From positions 1 through 38,581 of the forward strand of contig NZ_FMUX01000032.1 in assembly GCF_900101345.1 (NCBI RefSeq): a stretch of 38,581 bases of DNA. The letters are read 5' to 3'. A program made the translations under genes and the position numbers. Positions 24,198-31,640 of this stretch are shown piece after piece. This DNA comes from Desulfoluna spongiiphila. Lineage in GTDB: Bacteria > Desulfobacterota > Desulfobacteria > Desulfobacterales > Desulfolunaceae. The notes below the pieces were generated by a model, which worked only from the letters and a program-made list of their open reading frames with translations, was not told where the DNA came from and ran no database searches. Within the stretch, counting starts at the first letter, position 1; each line of letters starts with the position of its first letter.

Positions 24198-24926
24198 GTG
24201 CTGAATTTGCAGATCCACCATACACAGGGCCGGTTTGTCCTTGATGTGGCCTTTGAGGCCCCCGGAACCGGAGTCACGGCACTCTACGGTCCGTCCGGGG
24301 CAGGGAAGACATCCGTCGTCAACATGGTGGCGGGACTGCTTCGGCCCGATACCGGCCGTATTTGTGTCAACGGGCTCTGCCTCTTCGATTCCGAACAGGG
24401 CATCGACCTTCCGCCGGAAAAAAGACGGGTCGGGTATGTGTTTCAGGAGGGCCGGCTCTTTCCCCATCTCTCGGTCCGGTCCAACCTCACCTACGGCATG
24501 CGGCGCACCCCGGCTGATCTGCGCTTTGTGGATTTTGATGAGGTGGTATCGCTCCTGGGCATCGACCATCTCCTCGCCAGGCGCCCGGCAGGGCTCTCCG
24601 GAGGGGAGAAGCAGCGGGTGGCCATCGGCAGGGCCCTGTTGACCAGCCCGGCCATGCTGCTCATGGACGAGCCCCTGGCCTCCCTGGACGCGGCGAGAAA
24701 GGCCGAGGTAATCCCCTTTATCAAGAAACTCGCGGGCCATGTCTCCATCCCTGTCCTTTATGTCAGCCACGAACCCGCCGAGATCCGTGCCCTGGCAACC
24801 CACATGGTGGCCTTACAGGACGGGCGCGTAACGGCTTCAGGCACACCGGAAACCCTCCTCACAAAGGATGCCCTCGCCTCCCCTTGGGACGCCGCTGAGG
24901 CAGCCTTCCCCCTTGCTGTTTCCTGA
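24198..24926 (+). CDS. modC: Molybdate ABC transporter ATP-binding protein, short form
   Basis: A 242-residue ABC ATPase starting at GTG 24198 (AAGGAAGGA upstream). Walker A GPSGAGKT is at 31-38, Q-loop Gln83 in YVFQEGRLFPH, signature LSGGE at 133-137, Walker B AMLLMDEP at 152-159, and H-loop His191. The ModC-typical LFPHLSVRSNLTYG is present. E. coli ModC is about 350 residues because of a C-terminal MOP (molybdate-sensing) domain; this one ends after the ATPase fold and lacks it. Regulation by internal oxyanion is therefore probably left to the XRE-PBP protein. Confidence 0.88.
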   Translation: MLNLQIHHTQGRFVLDVAFEAPGTGVTALYGPSGAGKTSVVNMVAGLLRPDTGRICVNGLCLFDSEQGIDLPPEKRRVGYVFQEGRLFPHLSVRSNLTYGMRRTPADLRFVDFDEVVSLLGIDHLLARRPAGLSGGEKQRVAIGRALLTSPAMLLMDEPLASLDAARKAEVIPFIKKLAGHVSIPVLYVSHEPAEIRALATHMVALQDGRVTASGTPETLLTKDALASPWDAAEAAFPLAVS

Positions 24927-24969
24927 TCATCTCTTTTCCGTTCACTATGCATTGTTGACAGTTCTCCCG

Positions 24970-25013
24970 CCCCAAAAAAGAAACCCCCGGGGCACCGTTG
25001 CCCCGGGGGTTTC
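24970..25013 (-). terminator. Intrinsic terminator (leftward; also after modC)
   Basis: A perfect 15-bp stem (24980-24994 with 24999-25013), loop CCGT. On the minus strand it is followed by TTTTTT, making a strong leftward terminator. It also lies 53 bases after the modC stop. Its flank (CACCACTACAATTTAGGAGAATGAAGGATGAAG) is duplicated near the htrA 3' end in close variant form. Confidence 0.8.
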
Positions 25014-25347
25014 ACACCACTACAATTTAGGAGAATGAAGGATGAAGTGTTTTTTCTGAAAAGTCCCTGTAGGCCCTCTTCAGCAAAAGGTACTGCTGTT
25101 TTCAGATTGCGGGGGGGAGCCTTTCGGCACCCCCCTCAACCTTGTGGAGATAGGAGGATGAAGAATATATGTAAACACCGTGTTAACGACCCGGGCCACC
25201 GGATCGCGATGAGGAGATTCTTTAAAAGAGCTTCCGAAGGACCCGGCTTAAAGGGATTTCCAAAAAAGGGGGAAAAGAGGTTTCTTTGGGTTGTTTTGCG
25301 TTTTGTTCTGTTAAGCCGGGCCTTCGAGAGGCTTGTTTAGTTAGAAA

Positions 25348-25363
25348 TGCAACCGGCGTGCCA
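25348..25363 (-). promoter_or_regulatory. Consensus sigma-54 promoter of the htrA-less unit
   Basis: The minus strand reads TGGCACGCCGGTTGCA, an exact match to TGGCACG-N4-TTGCW. Start would be near 25337. The dyad pair lies 120-180 bases upstream, the normal range for an activator of the NtrC class. Confidence 0.8.
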
Positions 25364-25483
25364 AGTTTGAATATATATTTCGCCAAAACATGTAATAAGT
25401 TGATATCAAAGATAATATCCACCACAAAAACAGATTTAAAAACAGTCTCTGTTTCCTGAAGCCCCCCACCCCCATCTTTTTAT

Positions 25484-25541
25484 GGATACTTTCTAACCAC
25501 ATGATTACCCCCCGATCTGAGCCTTTGGGTACTTTTTAGCC
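25484..25541. promoter_or_regulatory. Pair of activator dyads (UAS), copy 1
   Basis: GGATACTTTCTAACC (25484-25498) and GGGTACTTTTTAGCC (25527-25541), 43 bases apart start to start, fit GGNTA-N5-TANCC. The same pair design with 44-base spacing occurs upstream of htrA. The rest of 25542-25745 holds no gene I can identify. Confidence 0.6.
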
Positions 25542-25745
25542 ACCCGCATCCAGGGCCCCCATATAAGCCGGAGGCTCCGTGCCCCGATGCGGCATGGGCA
25601 GCGGCTGCCACAAAGTGCCGCACTGGCGTGTGACGCGCCATCCCTACGAGAAGCCAGGACAGCAGCAAGCTCGCGGCAACACACGGAATCCCTGAATTCT
25701 GAGGCCCGCACAGGAAGATGAGCTGAATTTCGATCCATATAAAAT

Positions 25746-25782
25746 GCAAAACCCCCGGGACACCATGCCCCGGGGGTTTTGC
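25746..25782 (-). terminator. Terminator hairpin downstream of htrA
   Basis: 17-base arms (25746-25762, 25766-25782) pair at 16 positions with loop CCA. On the minus strand it is followed by ATTTTATA. It is the intact-unit counterpart of the hairpin at 24980-25013, with similar flanks. Confidence 0.65.
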
Positions 25783-25879
25783 ACCACTGCAATTCAGGAG
25801 AATAAAGGATGAAGCTATATGTAAACACCGTGATGACGGCCCGGGCCACCGGGCCGCGATGAGGAGATTTTTCGTACAA

Positions 25880-25909
25880 ACCTCTCAGCGTGGTTTCCCG
25901 CTGAGAGGT
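25880..25909 (-). terminator. Hairpin just after the htrA stop
   Basis: A perfect 11-bp stem ACCTCTCAGCG/CGCTGAGAGGT with an 8-base loop, 14 bases past the htrA stop on the minus strand. Only TTTGTACG follows, so as a terminator it is weak; the stronger one is at 25746-25782. Confidence 0.55.
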
Positions 25910-25922
25910 CTCAGGGGGGTTC

Positions 25923-27362
25923 CTATTTCGTGAACCGGACCAGGGCGTAGCCACGTCCTCTTCGGATGATAAGCATGTCCACCTGCTCGCCCTCTTCAAT
26001 ATCGTCCAGGACCTCGAAGTAGTCATCTTCGGAGCGAATGGGCGTGTGATTGACCTCTTTGATGATATCGCCGTGGACCAGGCCGATCTGGCTGCCTTTG
26101 CTTCGGGGCTTCACGCCGGTGACAAGGACCCCTTGCGTGTCAGACAGGTTGAAGCGCTTGGCCATTTCCGGGGAGATGGCGGCGATATCGATGCCGAGGT
26201 CGGAGTCCCCGCTGCCCATGCCCTTGGCCCCTGCTGTCCTGCGGTCTTCACGCTTGGCGATCTTGACCTTGACGGTCTTCTCTTTTCCGTTTCTCAGAAA
26301 GGTGACCTTCACCTTGTCGCCCACCTTCTGGGAGGCCACGATGCCGGTGAGGTCCTTCATGGACTCGACTTTTTTCCCGTCAATGGAAAGAATAATGTCC
26401 TTGGCTTTGATGCCCGCCTTCTCCGCAGGGTCGCCCTTGAAGGCCTCCATGATCATCACCCCTTTGGCACCGGACAGGCCGTAGTATTTGACCACGTCCC
26501 CTTCAATCTCCTGGATGGAGACCCCGAGCCAGCCGCGGGTGACGTTGCCGTCTTCTTTGAGCTGGGCGATGATGCCCGCTGCAAGCTTTACGGGGATGGC
26601 AAACCCAAGCCCCTGTCCGCCCTGGATAATGGCGGTGTTGATGCCGATGACCCGGCCTTCAAGGTCCAGCAGGGGCCCCCCGCTGTTCCCGGGGTTGATG
26701 GAGGTATCGGTCTGGATGTAGTCGTCGTAGGGCCCGCTGCCGAGGACCCTGCCCTTGGCGCTGACAATGCCGGTGGTGACGGTGTGGCCCAGACCGAAGG
26801 GATTGCCGATGGCCATGACCCACTGACCGACCTTGACATCCTGGGTGTCCCCCAGTTCAAGGGCGGGAAGCTCTTCGTCGGCCTCAATCTTGATCAGGGC
26901 CAGGTCCGTGCTGGGATCTCGCCCGGCAATGGTGGCATCATACTCCTGGCCGTCCTTGAGGATCACCTTGATTTCCGTGGTGTTCTCCACCACATGATTG
27001 TTGGTGACGATATATCCGGACGGGTCGACGATAAAGCCGGACCCCAGGCTGCGCTGCTTGAATTCCCGCTGGCGCTGGTCCCCGAAGAACCGCTCGAAAA
27101 ACTCATTCATGGGATCGTTGGGATCCATCTGAAAGTGCCGGGAGACCCGCCCACCGCCGTTGACGGTTTTTTCGGTACGAATGTTCACCACCGACGGGGA
27201 CGATTTCTCCGCCAGAGCAGAAAAGTCGGCGGGAATCATCTTGACCGTTTCAGCCCGGACGGGACCTGCCGTGAACAGCAGGGCAAGGGAAAGCATCATC
27301 AGGGCGGCGATACGTAAAGGATATGACGATTGCGGGATGGCTGTTTCTCGTGTGTGCATCAT
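25923..27362 (-). CDS. htrA: Periplasmic Do/DegP-family serine protease (HtrA)
   Basis: A 479-residue protease with a signal peptide (LRIAALMMLSLALLFTAGPVRA). The trypsin-like domain has catalytic His123 (VTNNHVV), Asp153 (DPSTDLALIKI) and Ser227 (NPGNSGGP). Two PDZ domains follow at about 275-370 (with GVMIMEAFKGDPAEKAGIKAKDIILSIDG) and 390-475 (GVLVTGVKPRSKGSQIGLVHGDII). The length and layout are those of DegP/DegQ. Such proteases remove misfolded envelope proteins. It is driven leftward by a sigma-54 promoter and diverges from a two-component system with a sigma-54 activator, which suggests induced envelope-stress control. Confidence 0.93.
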   Translation of the reverse strand: MMHTRETAIPQSSYPLRIAALMMLSLALLFTAGPVRAETVKMIPADFSALAEKSSPSVVNIRTEKTVNGGGRVSRHFQMDPNDPMNEFFERFFGDQRQREFKQRSLGSGFIVDPSGYIVTNNHVVENTTEIKVILKDGQEYDATIAGRDPSTDLALIKIEADEELPALELGDTQDVKVGQWVMAIGNPFGLGHTVTTGIVSAKGRVLGSGPYDDYIQTDTSINPGNSGGPLLDLEGRVIGINTAIIQGGQGLGFAIPVKLAAGIIAQLKEDGNVTRGWLGVSIQEIEGDVVKYYGLSGAKGVMIMEAFKGDPAEKAGIKAKDIILSIDGKKVESMKDLTGIVASQKVGDKVKVTFLRNGKEKTVKVKIAKREDRRTAGAKGMGSGDSDLGIDIAAISPEMAKRFNLSDTQGVLVTGVKPRSKGSQIGLVHGDIIKEVNHTPIRSEDDYFEVLDDIEEGEQVDMLIIRRGRGYALVRFTK

Positions 27363-27405
27363 CTATTGGGTAGCTCCGTATGTTAAACGTTGTCGTCTCG
27401 TAACT

Positions 27406-27511
27406 AAAAAAGCTTCCGAAGGACCCGGCCCGGATGGGTTTCCAAAAAAAGGGGGAAAAGAGGCTTGTCTGGGTGTGTTGCGTTTTGCTTCTTGAGCCGG
27501 GCCTTCGAAAG
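27406..27511 (-). promoter_or_regulatory. htrA leader stem-loop with T6 tract (attenuator candidate)
   Basis: In the predicted 155-base htrA leader, arms at 27496-27511 and 27413-27429 pair (CTTTCGAAGGCCCGGC with GCCGGGTCCTTCGGAAG, one bulge and one wobble-type change). On the minus strand they are followed by TTTTTT (27411-27406), 44 bases before the ATG. The 66-base loop includes a conserved pyrimidine stretch. The htrA-less unit carries the same stem-loop (25311-25330/25231-25251) with a weaker T-run. Confidence 0.5.
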
Positions 27512-27527
27512 GCGTGGAGACGTTTAG

Positions 27528-27543
27528 TGCAACCGCTGTGCCA
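27528..27543 (-). promoter_or_regulatory. Sigma-54 promoter of htrA
   Basis: The minus strand reads TGGCACAGCGGTTGCA, matching TGGCAC-N5-TTGCW with correct spacing. Transcription would start near 27517, giving a leader of about 155 bases before the ATG at 27362. The dyads at 27666-27724 lie about 120-180 bases upstream of it. Confidence 0.8.
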
Positions 27544-27665
27544 AAACCCGAAACCAATCAGCAGAAACACCCCATAACCACCTGTCATGGTTAAGAAGAT
27601 AAACAGCTTTGGTTCTTCTTCAACATCTCCTTATCTTTTTTTCTTGCAGACCCGGGCGGCATGGT

Positions 27666-27724
27666 GGATACTTTTTAGCCATGCGAATCCCATGTAACCG
27701 GATGGCCGTGGTTATTTTTTAACC
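27666..27724. promoter_or_regulatory. Pair of activator dyads (UAS), copy 2, between divergent sigma-54 promoters
   Basis: GGATACTTTTTAGCC (27666-27680) and GGTTATTTTTTAACC (27710-27724; outer halves perfectly symmetric), 44 bases apart. They sit between the leftward htrA promoter and the rightward kinase promoter, as expected for shared binding sites of the NtrC-type regulator encoded at 29775-31139. The other non-coding parts of 27363-28006 hold the leader stem-loop and both promoters; nothing else is recognised. Confidence 0.65.
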
Positions 27725-27904
27725 ACCGCCCCCCGGGCCCCTGTAAAAAAGGAGCCCGTGAAGAAAAAAGACGGCACGACATGCCGCCGGAGCCACAGGT
27801 GTCCCTGGCCCCATATCGGCCTTGCAGGCTAGGGTGTTGAGCCCTGGGTACCGGCCCTTCACCGACTGGCCTGACGGCCCTGTCCCGGCCGGAGCGGCAC
27901 ACTC

Positions 27905-27920
27905 TGGCACTGGTTTTGCT
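27905..27920 (+). promoter_or_regulatory. Sigma-54 promoter of the two-component operon
   Basis: TGGCACTGGTTTTGCT fits TGGCAC-N5-TTGCW. Start would be near 27930, 77 bases before the kinase ATG. With the dyads about 200 bases upstream, it suggests the response regulator activates its own operon. Confidence 0.75.
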
Positions 27921-28006
27921 AATCTAAATCCATTGGGCGAAACGCGGCCCCTTCGGTCCGGTGACCGGGGGCCATGCCCTGAAACCATCAATAGAAGAGA
28001 GACGGT

Positions 28007-29806
28007 ATGCCATCGGAACGGAAATTCTGGTCAGAAGTCCCGCCCTGGATCTTTATCGGAGCGGTCGTGGTGCTTCTGCCCATCTCCTCCTGGGTCACTT
28101 TTGACAAAATCAAACGCCAGCGGGAAAACAGTATCCAGCTCCTTATCGAAAAGGGGGCCGCCCTGATCCGCTCCTTTGAGGCCAGCACCCGCACCGGCTT
28201 CATGGCCGACAATTTCCGGGAGACCCGAAAACTCCAGAAACTCCTCTTTGAGACGGCCCGCCAGCCCGACATCTCCTATATCCTCGTGGCCCAGGACGAC
28301 GGCCGTATCATCGCCCACAACAAGGCCTCCCTGGCGGGCAAGCACCTCAACCTCACCTACCAGAGCAAAGAGCTGGACCTGAAGCGTATTGCCGGTTCCG
28401 GCCGCCTCTTCTGGCAGATCAACCACGAAGAGGGGGGCAAGCAGACCCTGGTCATTTTCCGCCGATTCACCCAGGAGGCCTCCAGCCTGCTGCGGATGCA
28501 GATCTCCAAATACGACAACCGGGTCCTCCCCGATGCCGTGCTCAAGCTGGAAAAAGCCCCGGAACGCATCATCTTCGTGGGCCTGGACATGAGCTCCGTG
28601 GAAAAAGCCGGGAAAATAGAGATGCAGGACTCCCTGATCTCCGGGGTGGTGCTGCTCCTGTCGGGTTTCGGCGGGGTGATTCTCCTTTTTATGATCCAGG
28701 CGTATCAGTCCACGCGAAGTTCCCTCTCCCGGATTAAGGCCTTTTCAGATACCATCGTCGAGAACCTGCCCATCGGACTCATGGCCTTTGACAGCTCCTT
28801 TCGGATCCTCTCCTTCAACCATGTGGCCAAAAAGATCATGCAGCTGCCCGACAACACCACGGGCAAAGAGGCCCGGGCCCTGTTGCCAGAGGAGTTCACC
28901 GCCCGGCTCCATGAGCTGAAATACGGCATCGGCATGGTGGAGGACCAGTTGGAGTGCACCACCCCCGGCGGGGTCTCCCTGCCCCTTCAGGTCAGCGCCG
29001 CCCCCTTGAGGGACGAAGAGAACCTGGTCACCGGGTACCTCTGCCTCTTCAAGGACCTGACCGAAGTGCGCACCCTGAAACGAGAGGTGGAGCGAAGCCG
29101 ACGCCTGGCCTCGGTGGGCAAACTCGCCGCCGGCGTGGCCCATGAGATCCGAAACCCCTTAAGCTCCATCAAAGGGTTTGCCACCTACTTCAGCGAGCGC
29201 TACAAGGACAACCCCAACGACCTGAACATCGCCCAGATCATGATCAAGGAGGTGGACCGGCTGAACCTGGTGGTGGGGCAACTCCTCGAATTCGCCCGCC
29301 CCGTCAGCCTCTCCCCCAAGCGGGTGGACCTGGATCCCTTTGTGGACAACTGCGTCAAGCTCGTCAGCATGCGGGCAAGGGAGCGGGGCATCACCATCGC
29401 CACGGTCTTTGACGACGCCCCGGAGACGGCCTTTTTCGACCCCGACAAAATCAGCCAGGTGCTGCTGAACCTCTTTTTAAATGCCATTGAGGCAACGGAA
29501 CCGGGTGGCAGCATCGACCTGAACGTCAACCGTCCCGTGGGATCGTCCACCCTGGTCCTTACGGTAACCGACACCGGGTGCGGTATCTCCGATGAGAACC
29601 TCGCCCACATTTTTGACCCCTATTTTACGACCAAAGCATCTGGAACCGGGCTGGGACTGGCCGTCAGTCACAACATCGTGGAAGCCCACGGTGGCGAAAT
29701 CCGTATCAAGAGCATCGAAGGTGAAGGCACCGCCATCACCCTGGTCATCCCAACCAAAGCGGAGCAGACAGATCATGACAAAAAACTTCTCGATTCTGGT
29801 TGTTGA
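28007..29806 (+). CDS. Membrane sensor histidine kinase, ZraS/NtrB-like
   Basis: A 599-residue kinase. TM1 is at about 13-33 and TM2 at 210-232, with a periplasmic sensor domain of some 175 residues between. A PAS domain follows (about 245-350; VENLPIGLMAFDSSFRILSFN). The H-box is AAGVAHEIRNPLSSIKGF with phospho-acceptor His379; the N-box Asn492 is in LLNLFLNAIEA, the G1 motif is TDTGCG (521-526) and the G2 motif GTGLGL (546-551). The architecture is that of ZraS (HydH)-type sensors. It overlaps the response regulator by 32 bases. The signal is unknown; the divergent htrA points to envelope or metal stress. Confidence 0.92.
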   Translation: MPSERKFWSEVPPWIFIGAVVVLLPISSWVTFDKIKRQRENSIQLLIEKGAALIRSFEASTRTGFMADNFRETRKLQKLLFETARQPDISYILVAQDDGRIIAHNKASLAGKHLNLTYQSKELDLKRIAGSGRLFWQINHEEGGKQTLVIFRRFTQEASSLLRMQISKYDNRVLPDAVLKLEKAPERIIFVGLDMSSVEKAGKIEMQDSLISGVVLLLSGFGGVILLFMIQAYQSTRSSLSRIKAFSDTIVENLPIGLMAFDSSFRILSFNHVAKKIMQLPDNTTGKEARALLPEEFTARLHELKYGIGMVEDQLECTTPGGVSLPLQVSAAPLRDEENLVTGYLCLFKDLTEVRTLKREVERSRRLASVGKLAAGVAHEIRNPLSSIKGFATYFSERYKDNPNDLNIAQIMIKEVDRLNLVVGQLLEFARPVSLSPKRVDLDPFVDNCVKLVSMRARERGITIATVFDDAPETAFFDPDKISQVLLNLFLNAIEATEPGGSIDLNVNRPVGSSTLVLTVTDTGCGISDENLAHIFDPYFTTKASGTGLGLAVSHNIVEAHGGEIRIKSIEGEGTAITLVIPTKAEQTDHDKKLLDSGC

Positions 29807-31139
29807 CGACGACACCTCGCATCGAACCATGCTGGCCACCCTTCTCACCGGGTGGGGCTACACCATCTTTGAAGCCAACGACGGGGAGCCCGCCATTGAG
29901 ATGGTCAAGGAGCGCTATTTCGACCTGATCCTCATGGACATCCGCATGCTCAAGGTCTCGGGCCTCGAAGCCATGGAGAGGATCAACAAGATCAACCCGG
30001 CCATCCCCATCATCATCATGACCGCCTACTCCTCCATTGAGACGGCGGTGGGGGCCCTTAAAAACGGTGCCTACGACTACCTCACCAAGCCCATTGACTT
30101 CGACAAGCTCCGCCTCACCATCGAACGGGCCACGGAACGCCAGCGCCTCCAGGAAGAGAACCAGCGCCTGCGCCTCTCCCTGAAGGAGCAGTTCGACCGG
30201 CAGAACATCATCGCCCGAAGCAACGTGATGACCCAGCTCCTGGACACCGTGGCCCAGGTGGCCACCTCCGAAGCCACGGTCCTCATCACCGGGGAGTCGG
30301 GCACCGGCAAAGAGCTCATCGCCGGAGCCACCCACTACAACAGCACCCGGAGGGAAGGCCCCTTTGTGAAAATCAACTGCGCGGCCATCACCGAAACCCT
30401 GCTGGAATCCGAGCTCTTCGGCCACGAGAAGGGGGCCTTTACCGGTGCCCAGAGACGCAAAGAGGGAAAGTTCATCCAGGCCCACGGAGGCAGCATCTTC
30501 CTTGACGAGGTCTCGGAGATGCCCCTGTCCATGCAGGTGAAGCTCCTGCGGGTCCTGCAGGAACGGGAAATCACCCGGGTGGGGGGCGAAGAGGTAATCC
30601 CCATCGATGTCCGCGTCATCACCGCCACCAACAAAAACCTGGCGGATCTCGTGCGGGAAGGAAAATTCCGGGAAGACCTCTACTACCGACTCAACGTGGT
30701 GGATCTCTACCTGCCCGCCTTACGGGAACGGCGGGACGATATCCCCCCCATCGCCCAGCACTACCTAAAAAGCCTGGCCGAAAAAAACCGCAAAGAGATC
30801 TCCGGCTTCACACCGGAAGCCATGGACCTGCTGGTTCGGTACCGCTGGCCGGGCAACGTGCGTGAGCTCATCAACACCGTGGAACGGGGGGTGGTCCTCT
30901 GCCAGAGCCCCTACGTGGGCACCGAGTCCCTGCGCCTCATGGAAGAAGAACAGCTGGAACCCGCACACTCCACGGCCGGTTTTTCAGGCGAAGTCCGCCC
31001 CCTGGAGGAGGTGGAAAAAGAGGCCATCCTCTTCACCCTGGACGCCACCGGCAACAACAAAAGCGAAACCGCCCGGCAGCTCGGCATCACCCGAAAAACC
31101 CTGCACAAAAAACTCAAAGCATACGGGGTCATGCCTTAA
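29775..31139 (+). CDS. Sigma-54-dependent response regulator, ZraR/NtrC-type
   Basis: A 454-residue regulator starting at ATG 29775 inside the kinase gene. The receiver domain (1-118) has acidic Asp11-13 (VVDDD), phospho-acceptor Asp55 (LILMDIRM) and Lys105 (TKPID). The AAA+ domain (about 142-370) has Walker A GESGTGKE (173-180), the sigma-54 contact loop GAFTGA (220-225) and Walker B SIFLDEVSE. A Fis-type HTH ends the protein (NNKSETARQLGITRKTLHKKL). All residues needed for phosphorylation and sigma-54 activation are present. Its likely targets are the dyads at 27666-27724 and 25484-25541. Confidence 0.95.
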   Translation: MTKNFSILVVDDDTSHRTMLATLLTGWGYTIFEANDGEPAIEMVKERYFDLILMDIRMLKVSGLEAMERINKINPAIPIIIMTAYSSIETAVGALKNGAYDYLTKPIDFDKLRLTIERATERQRLQEENQRLRLSLKEQFDRQNIIARSNVMTQLLDTVAQVATSEATVLITGESGTGKELIAGATHYNSTRREGPFVKINCAAITETLLESELFGHEKGAFTGAQRRKEGKFIQAHGGSIFLDEVSEMPLSMQVKLLRVLQEREITRVGGEEVIPIDVRVITATNKNLADLVREGKFREDLYYRLNVVDLYLPALRERRDDIPPIAQHYLKSLAEKNRKEISGFTPEAMDLLVRYRWPGNVRELINTVERGVVLCQSPYVGTESLRLMEEEQLEPAHSTAGFSGEVRPLEEVEKEAILFTLDATGNNKSETARQLGITRKTLHKKLKAYGVMP

Positions 31140-31174
31140 GGGATAAAAAAATGTAACGATTCAGATCAAAAAAA

Positions 31175-31346
31175 GCCTCCGGCGGCCCTGCCGGGGGCTA
31201 AACTTTTAAAAAGTTTAACAAACAGATCTTAAAAACTCTTTTTGAATGAATGCAGTTTTAAAGGCGAATGTGATTTTCCCTGAGGAACGAAGGGGAAAGC
31301 GCATTCGCAACTTGCTTTCAAGGTGGCACACCTTGCCGCCGGAGGC
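31175..31346. repeat. Composite hairpin repeat, full copy (reverse orientation)
   Basis: It runs from GCCTCCGGC-ggccct-GCCGGGGGC through AACTTTTAAAAAGTTT and a stem carrying loop GAGGAACGA (31282-31290) to AAGGTG-gca-CACCTT and CCGCCGGAGGC. It lies 35 bases after the response-regulator stop. The following 60 bases (TCTGAGCCCTCTTG, GACTTTAACCATA) are also shared with 38530-38581 in inverse orientation. Confidence 0.75.
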
Positions 31347-31464
31347 ATCTTTTTGGTTTTTACTCTGAGCCCTCTTGCCCCTGTCGTTCATCCGACTTTA
31401 ACCATAGAAGGCTGTTTTTTTGAGCTGAATAGTTACGCAGGCCACCAGGCTGGATCAAAAACAC

Positions 31465-31501
31465 AAAGGGCTCGTGATCTTAAAAGAATCACGAGCCCTT
31501 T
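31465..31501. terminator. Bidirectional terminator between convergent genes
   Basis: A perfect 14-bp stem AAAGGGCTCGTGAT/ATCACGAGCCCTTT (31465-31478, 31488-31501) is followed rightwards by TCCTTTTTCC. On the other strand TGTGTTTTTG follows. It serves the response regulator from the left and the NYN gene from the right. Confidence 0.75.
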
Positions 31502-31640
31502 CCTTTTTCCGTGCCATTTCCTGTGGTCATGTATCTCGCAGCGACAAGCAGCCTACGACACCACAAGCCGCACACACATTCCCGTTCACGGGCGCAGCCC
31601 GTCAACACATGTGAAGGGGCAGCACCCCGGAGCATGTGCT

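Larger units (their letters stand above)
24980..25541 (-). other. Second copy of the htrA control region and 3' flank, without htrA
   Basis: Reading leftwards: dyad pair (25541-25484), sigma-54 promoter (25363-25348), a leader with the same stem-loop as htrA (25330-25231), then directly the sequence that flanks the htrA 3' end (AATCTCCTCATCGCG, CCGGTGGCCCGGG, CACGGTGTTTACATAT), and the GC terminator. In the intact copy the htrA gene lies between leader and flank. The copy also has about 110 extra bases near 25043-25157 with a GGGGGG/CCCCCC hairpin. No ORF of note is on the transcribed strand. It is a gene-deleted duplicate or an orphan RNA gene of about 360 nt. Confidence 0.65.

Noticed and set aside
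25556..25690. Possible riboswitch between the dyads and the htrA terminator
   Set aside because: GC-rich pairing segments are present, but no conserved core of cobalamin, Moco or other known riboswitch could be matched on either strand.
26046..27317. Long rightward open frame (423 codons) opposite htrA
   Set aside because: It is the antisense shadow of a clear protease gene with catalytic triad and PDZ domains; its composition follows the complement of htrA codons and it has no family signature.
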